A DNA stretch of 27,796 bases from Krumholzibacterium sp965370495 (GTDB lineage Bacteria > Krumholzibacteriota > Krumholzibacteriia > Krumholzibacteriales > Krumholzibacteriaceae). Of the stretch, positions 1 through 7,127 are shown piece after piece. The position numbers were made by a program, and so were the translations under genes. The DNA lies in NCBI GenBank assembly GCA_965370495.1, contig CBDUUV010000023.1, positions 1-27,796 of the forward strand, in the 5' to 3' direction. Within the stretch, counting starts at the first letter, position 1, and each line of letters opens with the position of its first letter. Under the pieces are notes generated by a model that saw only the letters and a program-made list of their open reading frames with translations, had not been told where the DNA came from and made no database searches.

Positions 1-425
1 TGCCTCTTTCCCTTGATACCTTAGGATAGTTGATGAAAATATATTATATCACAAAAGTTGCGGCGTGTAAAGGAGTTGCCGTGCCGGGATTCGCCGTTGA
101 CAGAAGAAATCGAATATGCTGTCACAGCAACGCTTTAGCGGCTTAGAAGGGGTTTTCATAATAATGTGGAGCGGGGATAGTGAGGATTAATTTCTGGACA
201 ACCCTCCCTGTCAGTAGTAGACTCGGGTTTGTCGACTAAAGGGCGATTTAACAAATAAAACCAGATCGAGTCTGCAAGAGCAGGATAGATTTGCGCCATC
301 GAATGGTTAATCACCGGAGGCTGATCCATGCGATGTAGCTCTAATAACCCGAAGGGCGAAGTTCCACGGGCATGCCCGTGGGCATCTACTATGAGCAACC
401 GGTGTATCGAGGAAAGGGGGATAGT
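1..425. other. Upstream region without a convincing gene
   Basis: No plus-strand frame stays open from the left edge; all three hit stops within about 35 bases. One short minus-strand frame (156-398) has no recognisable domain and no credible ribosome site. The only clear structure is the 18-bp palindrome at 364-381. A TTGACA hexamer lies at 97-102 but has no good -10 partner at 16-18 bp. The strip may be the spacer between an off-window gene and the hydrolase operon, or a degraded mobile or repeat element. Confidence 0.5.
364..381. repeat. 18-bp perfect palindrome
   Basis: CCACGGGCATGCCCGTGG reads identically on both strands, with 9-base arms and no spacer. It lies 45 bp upstream of the chosen start of the first hydrolase gene. 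No T-run follows on either strand, so it is not a typical intrinsic terminator. It could be a REP-like element, a regulator site or a mobile-element scar. Confidence 0.6.
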
Positions 426-1511
426 ATGAGGATCCTGAAATGGTTTTTTGTTTTGTTTTTAATATTCAGTAGTTGTGCTAAACAGCGTGATCCGGAAATG
501 GAATTAGCAGATGAGGAAGAGACAGAATTTGCAGTAGTGAAGGTTCTTTACGCCACTGATAGAAATCTGTCAGGAGAATCTGAGCCCTCTGAATTCTACG
601 GTGTTGAACGGGCTGATGTGACTTATGGCACTTGTGAAGTCAGCATTCCAAGAGATCATAGAATGGGTGAGCTCGAGAAACCGTCTATATGGCGGTTTGA
701 GTTCAGGGAGAATCCCGAGAAACACATAGTGCTGCTGAAGGTGTCTCTGCGGGACAAACAATCGTTCTTCGAGGAGTTATCTGCGCGAGTTGTTGAATCA
801 GACAGGAAAAACGCGTTTATATTCTTTCATGGATACAAGGTGACTTTCAAGGATGCGGCCAGACGAACCGCTCAGATGTCATACGACCTGGGATTTGAAG
901 GCGCGCCGGTATTCTACAGCTGGCCTTCACGAGGGAAGCTGGCTACGTACATGGTCGATGAGGCGAACAACCTGTGGAGCCAGGCGCATATCACTCAATT
1001 CCTGTACGATTTTGTCGACAGGGCAAATGCCGAAAATATTTACCTTATCGCTCACAGCATGGGAAGCCGCGCGCTGGTGAATTCTCTGAAGGAACTGTTT
1101 ACCGAGTATCCCGATATGAAAGAAATGTTTACGGAGATAATCCTTGCCGCTCCGGATATCGATGCCGACGTCTTCAAGGAACAGATCGCTCCCGGGATCA
1201 CATCTGAAACGACGAGGGTCACTGTCTATGCTTCATCCGGTGATATCGCGATGGATGCTTCCGGGGCGGTCCACGGGACTCCCAGGGCTGGAAGTATTGG
1301 TGCATCGATCGTACTGGTAGAAGGAGTAGAGACTATCGATGCTACTGGAACAGATATGAGCTTTATCGGACATTCATATTATGCTGAGTCGAGGACTGTT
1401 TTATCTGACATATTTTATCTGATCAGGGAAGGGATGAGGGCCGATCAAAGATTCGCACTGCAACCGGTGGAGACTCCAGCCGGGCGATACTGGCGCTTTA
1501 AAAGGGAATAA
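426..1511 (+). CDS. DUF900-type alpha/beta hydrolase, putative lipoprotein
   Basis: A 361-residue envelope serine hydrolase of the DUF900 family. The ATG at 426 is chosen because a purine-rich AGGAAAGGGGG lies just upstream and the protein then opens with a signal peptide: basic start, hydrophobic stretch to about residue 14, then a lipobox-like FSSC with Cys17. An upstream in-frame ATG at 372 would bury this signal. Family hallmarks follow: YATDR near residue 42, FFHGYKVTF near 133, FYSWPS near 163, the nucleophile elbow AHSMG (Ser211), PDIDADVF near 243 for the acidic residue, and FIGHSYY supplying a likely His316. It heads a three-gene plus-strand operon, 37 bp before the next hydrolase. 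Physiological substrates of DUF900 proteins are poorly known. A lipid, ester or peptide substrate at the membrane is inference, and a T6SS role rests only on location. Confidence 0.85.
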   Translation: MRILKWFFVLFLIFSSCAKQRDPEMELADEEETEFAVVKVLYATDRNLSGESEPSEFYGVERADVTYGTCEVSIPRDHRMGELEKPSIWRFEFRENPEKHIVLLKVSLRDKQSFFEELSARVVESDRKNAFIFFHGYKVTFKDAARRTAQMSYDLGFEGAPVFYSWPSRGKLATYMVDEANNLWSQAHITQFLYDFVDRANAENIYLIAHSMGSRALVNSLKELFTEYPDMKEMFTEIILAAPDIDADVFKEQIAPGITSETTRVTVYASSGDIAMDASGAVHGTPRAGSIGASIVLVEGVETIDATGTDMSFIGHSYYAESRTVLSDIFYLIREGMRADQRFALQPVETPAGRYWRFKRE

Positions 1512-1548
1512 TCGGCCTTGATCAGAGACTTTAGAACGAAGGAGCATC

Positions 1549-2451
1549 ATGCCAAAGAAATTGATTATCTGTGCTCATGGGATCGGTGATTTTCAGAGTG
1601 ATTTTCATGAGGCCTGGGCCGAGGTTCTTCACAGGAATCACGGGAGTGACAGGTTCAAGGTAGTTGGTCTTTTCTGGGACGATATCCAGGATGAGCTGTT
1701 CGACAAATTTTTCGACCTGCCGGCCGAAATCAAAAAGATAGCGGAAGACTCCTTCCTGAAACATGTTTATCAGTATTTAACCGATCCCTCGCACGCGCGG
1801 ATAGTCAAATTCCTCAAGGAGAACGCATTTGACACGGCAAGTTACCTGCTCCTGAAGGAGTTCCGGAATGCGACCCTGTGGCCGAAATGCAGTCTGCGGC
1901 TGATAGATTTGATAAATCAGTACAAGACCTATCAGCCGGTTCTGATTGGGCATTCTCTCGGATCGGTTATGTTGACCCATACTACCTGGTATATCCGGCA
2001 TATGACGGGGGGCGTTAATTTGCACGATTTTTTCCTGATAGGTTCTCCGATGGGTTTCCGCTCGTCAGTGCCGCAGATGCCCGATTTTCTGAGTCTGCTG
2101 GCTGAAGTAGGAAATCATGACAGCCGGCTCGATGCACTGACGATCTGGGCAGGGAATAGTTACCATCATAGCCGGAATCGCTTGCATATATTGATCAATG
2201 AGAACGATCCTGTTGCCTGGGACGCGAAATCGAAAATAGTCGTCGATAATGCCGAAGTCGAATTTGACGTTTTTCCCATGCGACAGGGATTTTCGACCAA
2301 GGAGATCAAACGTATTGAAAACGCAAACCCGGAGACAGTGACTCGATTCAAAGCGGGAAGTAACGATTTGACGGATATCATGCTCAACCACGACGTTCTG
2401 CGTTATCTGGAAAGTAACCCATTCAAGGAAACATTCGAAGCCATGTTGTAG
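1549..2451 (+). CDS. Cytoplasmic alpha/beta hydrolase (lipase/esterase-like)
   Basis: A 300-residue protein with no signal peptide or membrane segment. AAGGAG sits just before the ATG. The fold is shown by an N-terminal strand ending in CAHGIGDF (oxyanion-hole region, residues 8-15), the nucleophile elbow IGHSLGS (Ser136), a later strand followed by NENDP (Asp220) and a C-terminal NHD (His281). Together these give a plausible Ser-Asp-His triad. FFLIGSPMGFR after the elbow also recalls lipase-like hydrolases. The substrate is unknown. Its pairing with a second hydrolase suggests related chemistry. T6SS phospholipase effectors (Tle families) also use GxSxG, so an effector role is possible, but no delivery domain is visible and a housekeeping enzyme is equally likely. 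Confidence 0.8.
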   Translation: MPKKLIICAHGIGDFQSDFHEAWAEVLHRNHGSDRFKVVGLFWDDIQDELFDKFFDLPAEIKKIAEDSFLKHVYQYLTDPSHARIVKFLKENAFDTASYLLLKEFRNATLWPKCSLRLIDLINQYKTYQPVLIGHSLGSVMLTHTTWYIRHMTGGVNLHDFFLIGSPMGFRSSVPQMPDFLSLLAEVGNHDSRLDALTIWAGNSYHHSRNRLHILINENDPVAWDAKSKIVVDNAEVEFDVFPMRQGFSTKEIKRIENANPETVTRFKAGSNDLTDIMLNHDVLRYLESNPFKETFEAML

Positions 2452-2463
2452 TTGGAGGTTCAG

Positions 2464-3387
2464 GTGAAAAAGCTGCCGATTATTCTGATAGCGCTCATGA
2501 TTCCGTTAACAGCCTTTGCGGAAATCGATTGTCCCTCTATCGATGAACTTCAGGCATATGAAGACAGCTTGAATGTGCTGAGGGTTCGAGTCATCGATTT
2601 GATTCCGGACGGTCGCTTGTACAGCGCCACCCTTCTGAAGGAATACCTGGAATTGTGCAAGGAGGCAAGAAAGGCATTCGGAAGTCTTGAGAACGATTTA
2701 TTGACCAGCGCTACACTCGATTCATCAATCAGAGCGCGAAGAGAAAAAAGAGATGAATTGCTGTTAATCTTTATGAATGTAAACGAGTATCTGATTGAAA
2801 GAGAAATTCTTTCAAGGGAATCGGATGCTTACTGGCCATTGGCCAGGTTCAAGATCGAAATGTTCAGGTTGCAGTTACAGGCGAGGATCATTCTCTCTGA
2901 CAGAAAATACTATGAAGTGGACGACGAATCCAAGGGATCGCCCATAGAAATGATTCTAAACGGCATGTTCGGATTTACATCAACCGATCTGCATGATTAC
3001 TCCCAGCCGGGATTCGGCGTAAAACCATGGGAACTGAATTTTCGATTTGAACCCGTCGGGATATTCGAGGACTCGGATGCAGCAGGAGTACTCGTTTCTC
3101 TGGGGACTATCTGGAATTACTTTCCCAGAGTGGAAATAGTGGATGGTGAACTGATAACGACCGAGAATTTCCGCTCGAACCATCTAAAACGCTGGGGTTT
3201 GAAGCTGGGGGCTGGTGGAAGATACACGGACCGATTCGAATGGATCGCTGGTGCAGGCCTGCAGGTCAGGGCGTTCACTTTTTATCTGTTGTATGATTTC
3301 GATGAGGAGAAATCCGACCGGTATCTGTTCGCTGTAGGCGTGAATACTCTGGAATGGATAAAGCAGGTTCTTCCGTACCAGGAATGA
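2464..3387 (+). CDS. Exported protein, helical N-half and beta-rich C-terminus
   Basis: The GTG at 2464 is preferred because GGAGG lies 5 bases before it and the protein then begins MKKLPIILIALMIP, a good Sec signal ending near TAFA-EIDC. A TTG at 2452 would start inside the ribosome site. Residues about 20-150 are charged and helix-forming. The C-terminal third alternates polar and aromatic residues in short strands (GLKLGAGGRY, EWIAGAGLQVRAFTFYLLYDF, RYLFAVGVNTL), as in small outer-membrane barrels. No family is recognised. It starts 12 bp after the hydrolase stop and is therefore probably co-transcribed. It ends 13 bp before the convergent phosphatase gene, with no terminator visible between them. 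Periplasmic or outer-membrane location is inferred. Confidence 0.7.
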   Translation: MKKLPIILIALMIPLTAFAEIDCPSIDELQAYEDSLNVLRVRVIDLIPDGRLYSATLLKEYLELCKEARKAFGSLENDLLTSATLDSSIRARREKRDELLLIFMNVNEYLIEREILSRESDAYWPLARFKIEMFRLQLQARIILSDRKYYEVDDESKGSPIEMILNGMFGFTSTDLHDYSQPGFGVKPWELNFRFEPVGIFEDSDAAGVLVSLGTIWNYFPRVEIVDGELITTENFRSNHLKRWGLKLGAGGRYTDRFEWIAGAGLQVRAFTFYLLYDFDEEKSDRYLFAVGVNTLEWIKQVLPYQE

Positions 3388-3400
3388 CGACCCAATCCAG

Positions 3401-4639
3401 TCAGTCTTTCCCCTGGATGAGAAGTTTTTCAGTTGAAAGCGTATCGCCCATTTCTGTTATGGCGGTTATCCAAATCGAATATCTGCGGCCATCTTCGAAC
3501 TCTCTGAGGTCACCGGCCCAGATCAGGCCATTATCGTCACTGGTCCAGGTTGTGTCATGGTACGTTTCGTTAAGAACGATATCATGATAAAGGATTCTAT
3601 ATCCTTTGATACTGTCGGTTCTGGTTTTGAATTTCCATCTTATCCTGTCACCGGCCGGGCCCGTGGTTTCATGCCTTTCGACGCTCCACTCTTCACATTC
3701 TATGGCAGGTTTTGGAGCTGTCAGTTTTCCCATCTTGTCGAAAAGGGAAATCCCCTGATCTTTTCCGAGCTTTGTAATAAAGACTGTCAGTAGAATCGCG
3801 AAAAGAAAAATGATCGATAGAAATACTGGAAGGCGTCGCCTTTTTCCCGATGATTCTACAGGCCGGTTCTTTTCCAGTGTGAACGGCCATTCGCTGAAGG
3901 CGCATAACAATATCGAGATGTTATCGATCGATCCGTTCGTATACGCCCAGTCGATCAATCTGTTGGCGGCCTCGGCCGGAGAAGCAGCGCCAGTTATCAT
4001 CTCCAGCAGGTGATCGTTGATATTACCGACTTTGTCTATTATCAGCCCGTCCGAGCAGAGAAGGAGCATATCTCCTTCCCTGACCCTGAATCTCGAACCA
4101 TCCTGAGGATAAATATCTGCAGTATCATCGTTTCCGGTGAGTGAGCGTGTCAGCACATGACTCATCTTGTCGAGCATAGGCAAGTCGGCGTCTCCCTGGG
4201 GATGAGTGTCGCGGTATTCCTGTATGAATGAGTTGTCTTTCGTTAGCTGGGTCAGATTACCCCCGGACAACAGATATGTCCTGCTGTCCCCGACATTGCC
4301 GACGACATATTCTTTTCCCGCACCGAGGACGAAGGTCAGAGTTGTTCCCATCCCTTTCAGTTCGGGCTGTTCTGCATATTTTTCCCTGATCCTCTGTTGA
4401 GAAAGAGAGACTAATTCGTTGATCTCCTTTTCGAGTGATTCCGGGCCAGCGGCCAACGCGAATGCTTCAAAGCGTTCACGGCAGACATCGATGACGATCT
4501 GGCTGGCGATCTCTCCGCCGCCGGAGCCGCCCATTCCGTCGGCCACAGCGAGGATAAAAGCTTCACCCTTTGTGCCCTGGTAGATCCGGTCCTGGTTATA
4601 ATCCATGCGGCCATCAATAGATTTTCCTACGATTTCCAT
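3401..4639 (-). CDS. Membrane-anchored PP2C Ser/Thr phosphatase (PppA-like)
   Basis: A 412-residue Mg/Mn-dependent protein phosphatase. In order it shows RMDYNQD (residues 11-17, Asp17), VADGMGG (Asp34), GTTLT near 98, GNVGDSR near 114, CSDGL (Asp197) and IDNISI (Asp239), so the metal ligands and core PP2C motifs are all present. A hydrophobic helix at about 271-290 follows a basic patch, and the last 100 residues look like a fibronectin-III-type beta domain outside the inner membrane. The ATG at 4639 puts the first motif at the usual place; a TTG at 4732 would add 31 residues with no PP2C likeness. In T6SS loci such phosphatases (PppA, Stp1) oppose the kinase PpkA and reduce assembly; that role here is inferred from location. 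No kinase or FHA gene is in the window. The extra outer domain suggests signal sensing. Confidence 0.9.
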   Translation of the reverse strand: MEIVGKSIDGRMDYNQDRIYQGTKGEAFILAVADGMGGSGGGEIASQIVIDVCRERFEAFALAAGPESLEKEINELVSLSQQRIREKYAEQPELKGMGTTLTFVLGAGKEYVVGNVGDSRTYLLSGGNLTQLTKDNSFIQEYRDTHPQGDADLPMLDKMSHVLTRSLTGNDDTADIYPQDGSRFRVREGDMLLLCSDGLIIDKVGNINDHLLEMITGAASPAEAANRLIDWAYTNGSIDNISILLCAFSEWPFTLEKNRPVESSGKRRRLPVFLSIIFLFAILLTVFITKLGKDQGISLFDKMGKLTAPKPAIECEEWSVERHETTGPAGDRIRWKFKTRTDSIKGYRILYHDIVLNETYHDTTWTSDDNGLIWAGDLREFEDGRRYSIWITAITEMGDTLSTEKLLIQGKD

Positions 4640-4660
4640 CTGACCAGATCCGTTCAGTCC

Positions 4661-4673
4661 ATGTAAATTACAT
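4661..4673. promoter_or_regulatory. 13-bp dyad upstream of the phosphatase gene
   Basis: ATGTAA-A-TTACAT is a perfect 6-bp inverted repeat with a single-base centre, 21 bp upstream of the phosphatase ATG on its coding strand. This is where an operator or promoter would sit, and the surrounding strip is AT-rich. The dyad is short enough to arise by chance, so binding by a regulator is only a suggestion. Confidence 0.3.
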
Positions 4674-4689
4674 TTATCAATTGAAAACA

Positions 4690-4702
4690 GGCTTTGAAAG
4701 CC
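4690..4702 (-). terminator. Weak terminator-like hairpin after the effector operon
   Basis: On the minus strand GGCTT-TCA-AAGCC is followed by TGTTTTC. It lies between the stop of the HExxH gene (4824) and the phosphatase start. The stem is short and the T-run interrupted, so termination would be partial. A second inverted repeat nearer the stop (AGCGGC...GCCGCT, about 4784-4806) lacks a T-run. Confidence 0.3.
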
Positions 4703-4823
4703 GATTCTAGGAAATAGATTCCAATATGACAAGCAAATTCTTGCCCGAAAATAGCATGGCGCATGCCAGGCTTTCTTTTTTATTAGCGGCTATTATGAAC
4801 GCCGCTTCAGAATCCGTAAAGGC

Positions 4824-5765
4824 TCAAATATTCAGATCTGCCAGCGGATCGCCTGCTGGTGCAGGAGCGGCCGTGGGAGCCGGAGCGGCCGCTGCCTGTT
4901 CGGCTGTCGAATCAAGATCGTGATCGCTACCATTGAGGAAAAACTGAGAGTCGACATCAATGCCATGTTTGTAAAACCGAACCGGGCAAAGCATATGTTG
5001 GCCCATCAACTGATAATCGGCATCAACTACGGACGTATTGGGGCCTAATGGAATTGTCATCACGGAGACATCCGGAACGTCATGAATCGACCCGCTAATG
5101 GCTTCAAGCCAACGCCGATTGGCAGGATTGGTGGCGACGCGGCGGTTTTCGCATTCCGCCTTACAATGCGCGATTTCATGAAATGAAGTTTTAGCAAGCA
5201 TTCTTGCCATGATAGCGATCCAATTGCTGGCCTCGGTTAGAACATGACTATATGTTTCGGCAACTTGTGGAGCGTATGGAGATATCATTAAAGCGTGTCC
5301 CTGTTCATTTGATGTATCGGTACTGATTGAATTGCTGGTCGAACTTAGAAAACTTGAAGGGAATTCGTCGGGATAATTACTTAAGGCTTCGACTAACCGA
5401 TAGGAAGGTCGCTGTCTAACGGGGGGAACGCCAGCCGCGCAATCATCTTCCAGAGATGATACGAGATAAACAATCGGTTCTCTTATATGAATATTTAGTC
5501 CGGCATAATCGGGAACCCCCGCCGGACTGGTTGGAATACGATGAACATGGACTGTATAACCACGGCTATCCTCCCGAGGTATATGCGGCACGGAATTTTG
5601 AAATAACTGCTGAAGGATCGTCTCAAACTGCTGAAGAATCTCTCCGCGTCTTACCACGGCTTCCGGTACTTCAGGAGAGGCTTCAAGTTCCTGTCCGGTC
5701 AGGCCGCGGTCTTCCATGACAGTGACCGGTTTAATCATGCAATAGTAAACGTTATAGTCAGGCAT
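4824..5765 (-). CDS. HExxH-containing putative metallopeptidase, possible second effector
   Basis: A 313-residue protein not assigned to a named family. The key feature is SFHEIAHCKAE (His196, Glu197, His200) on a predicted helix that starts near ARMLAKTS. This is a zinc-peptidase HExxH with suitable hydrophobic flanks; a third ligand is not obvious (His228 or His257 are candidates). There is no signal peptide. The last 25 residues form an Ala/Pro-rich tail ending DPLADLNI, perhaps a flexible arm. GGAG lies 7 bases before the ATG. It is the last gene of the minus-strand T6SS operon, 15 bp after the Ig/transthyretin-like protein, which could be its carrier. Secretion through the T6SS is inferred from this position. 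It could instead be a chaperone or structural protein with a chance HExxH. Confidence 0.65.
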   Translation of the reverse strand: MPDYNVYYCMIKPVTVMEDRGLTGQELEASPEVPEAVVRRGEILQQFETILQQLFQNSVPHIPREDSRGYTVHVHRIPTSPAGVPDYAGLNIHIREPIVYLVSSLEDDCAAGVPPVRQRPSYRLVEALSNYPDEFPSSFLSSTSNSISTDTSNEQGHALMISPYAPQVAETYSHVLTEASNWIAIMARMLAKTSFHEIAHCKAECENRRVATNPANRRWLEAISGSIHDVPDVSVMTIPLGPNTSVVDADYQLMGQHMLCPVRFYKHGIDVDSQFFLNGSDHDLDSTAEQAAAAPAPTAAPAPAGDPLADLNI

Positions 5766-5780
5766 TATCGCGCTCCATAT

Positions 5781-6662
5781 TTATTCCGGCATATTCGGGA
5801 AAAAGACTCTGAATTCTCCCGGAGGTATCCCGTCCACACGGGCCTGGCCATTAGCGTCAAGATTGCCGCGTTTTTCCTGGCCATCTGGCAATGTAATGAC
5901 ATATTCCGCGTCAGCAACCGGCTTGCCGATATCGTTTCTCAATGTTATCTCGATCCAGTCTTTGAAAACCAATAGTTCCGATTCCTGATCTTTGCCAAAT
6001 TCTATATCGCCAGCTTTTATTGTAAAGAAATATTCAGGCGGGTTGTAACTGCCTCCGTACCGCTCCATCTCTTCCTGAGTAGGCACTTCGTCGGTATCTT
6101 CGTGGTACTCATATTCCCAGAATAGCTTGATTTTCTTATCTTTGACCTTGACCGGTATCTCGGCGATTCGGTCATTGGCACCGTTGCGGTCATATTCATA
6201 TATGGTTACCAGTACTTCAGTTCCTGGCGCAACTTCTTTGATATCGGCCGTCAGAGTCAGGGTATCCCCGCGGCGGGCTTCCTGAGCGCTCCATTTAATA
6301 TTGCTTACGACAGGCGGAATAAAAACCGGAATCCGGCCCGATTCACTATCGAGACCGTTTTTAGACAGTTTCACGGTGAAATAGATTTCATCGCCATTCT
6401 CGATATTATCGGGAATATCAAACGAGCCGACAAATTTGTTGTTTCTTATTTCGCTCGATATCTTGCCCAGCTTTTTTCCGCCTTCGCTCTGGCCATTGAT
6501 TTTGATTTTGGCTCCGTTGCCGACAAATGATGTCCCGATATCAAAGGAAGCGCTGTGTCCGATATAGGCATAGCCCGATTTCCATTCGGCATAGATAAGA
6601 TATGAATCGAGTTTTATCTCATGTTCTTCATCGGTCGCTTTTGTGAATTTGAGTTCAGGCAT
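5781..6662 (-). CDS. Ig-like/transthyretin-like T6SS-associated protein
   Basis: A 293-residue, all-beta protein with no signal peptide. Residues about 30-115 and 117-228 look like two Ig-type sandwiches. Residues 233-290 form a small SpaA/transthyretin-like domain beginning with DWIEITL, followed by a Gly-Lys-Pro-Val turn, LPDGQ, GNLDANGQARV and a final GEFRVFFP. The same Ig plus DWIE arrangement forms the C-terminus of the PAAR protein encoded at 12747-13898, so the two are paralogous over about 155 residues. From memory, similar tails occur on VgrG and PAAR proteins of other T6SS, which would fit a cargo-docking or spike-extension role. The gene starts 2 bp after the DUF1795 adaptor gene, so the two are probably translationally linked. 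A free-standing adaptor that attaches the downstream HExxH protein to the spike is my inference. Confidence 0.75.
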   Translation of the reverse strand: MPELKFTKATDEEHEIKLDSYLIYAEWKSGYAYIGHSASFDIGTSFVGNGAKIKINGQSEGGKKLGKISSEIRNNKFVGSFDIPDNIENGDEIYFTVKLSKNGLDSESGRIPVFIPPVVSNIKWSAQEARRGDTLTLTADIKEVAPGTEVLVTIYEYDRNGANDRIAEIPVKVKDKKIKLFWEYEYHEDTDEVPTQEEMERYGGSYNPPEYFFTIKAGDIEFGKDQESELLVFKDWIEITLRNDIGKPVADAEYVITLPDGQEKRGNLDANGQARVDGIPPGEFRVFFPNMPE

Positions 6663-6664
6663 TG

Positions 6665-7105
6665 CTACTCAATCTCCTCAAAAGTTCCGGGTAAAATACG
6701 CTCGACAATATTTCGAAATTGTCCGCCGAGCATCTTGTATGATTTTTTGGAAAAATCACAATTGAAACTGAATCCGATATTGTCATGGAAAATAAATATA
6801 TACGCTTTGATCATTGTCAGATCATCGCCGGGAATCCATTTACATATAAATTCATAGGCCGGATTGCCGTTTTCAAGAGTTATCTCTTCATCCTTGAGCA
6901 CTTCCAGGCCGTCAAGATTCTCTACGATCGGATTTGTTTTTTCCCGTGCGAACGGTTCGATTTGTTCATGCTGAAGGTTTCGATTGAGCGTCAGAATTAT
7001 CTGATGATCGGTTCCATCGATATTAGGCCCCCGAAAATAATAAACTGTCTGATCTTTCCACTCGCCGGGGAGGTCGAATTTGAATCTGTTTTCTGATATA
7101 CTCAT
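6665..7105 (-). CDS. DUF1795/DcrB-like protein, Eag-type T6SS adaptor
   Basis: A 146-residue cytoplasmic protein. It begins with an FKFDLPGEWKDQTVYYF strand pair, continues through ILTLNR and the EPFAR segment, and ends with GFSFNCDF and a C-terminal helix ending LPGTFEEIE. This size and pattern match DUF1795 proteins. Members next to T6SS genes (EagR/EagT6) are chaperones that shield transmembrane segments of PAAR/Rhs effectors and load them on VgrG. That assignment is based on pattern recognition plus position in the PAAR-effector operon. The oddity is that no PAAR-linked double transmembrane region, the usual Eag client, is encoded here; the client may be the large metallopeptidase or one of the beta-domain proteins. 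It is immediately followed, 2 bp later, by the Ig/transthyretin-like gene. Confidence 0.75.
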   Translation of the reverse strand: MSISENRFKFDLPGEWKDQTVYYFRGPNIDGTDHQIILTLNRNLQHEQIEPFAREKTNPIVENLDGLEVLKDEEITLENGNPAYEFICKWIPGDDLTMIKAYIFIFHDNIGFSFNCDFSKKSYKMLGGQFRNIVERILPGTFEEIE

Positions 7106-7127
7106 AACAGCAAATTCCTATCGAAAA

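Noticed and set aside
372..425. Upstream start for the DUF900 hydrolase
   Set aside because: It lies on the 18-bp palindrome, has no ribosome site, and would place 18 residues before a clear lipoprotein signal.
4640..4732. TTG start at 4732 for the phosphatase
   Set aside because: The added 31 residues have no PP2C similarity and the promoter-like dyad lies inside this stretch.
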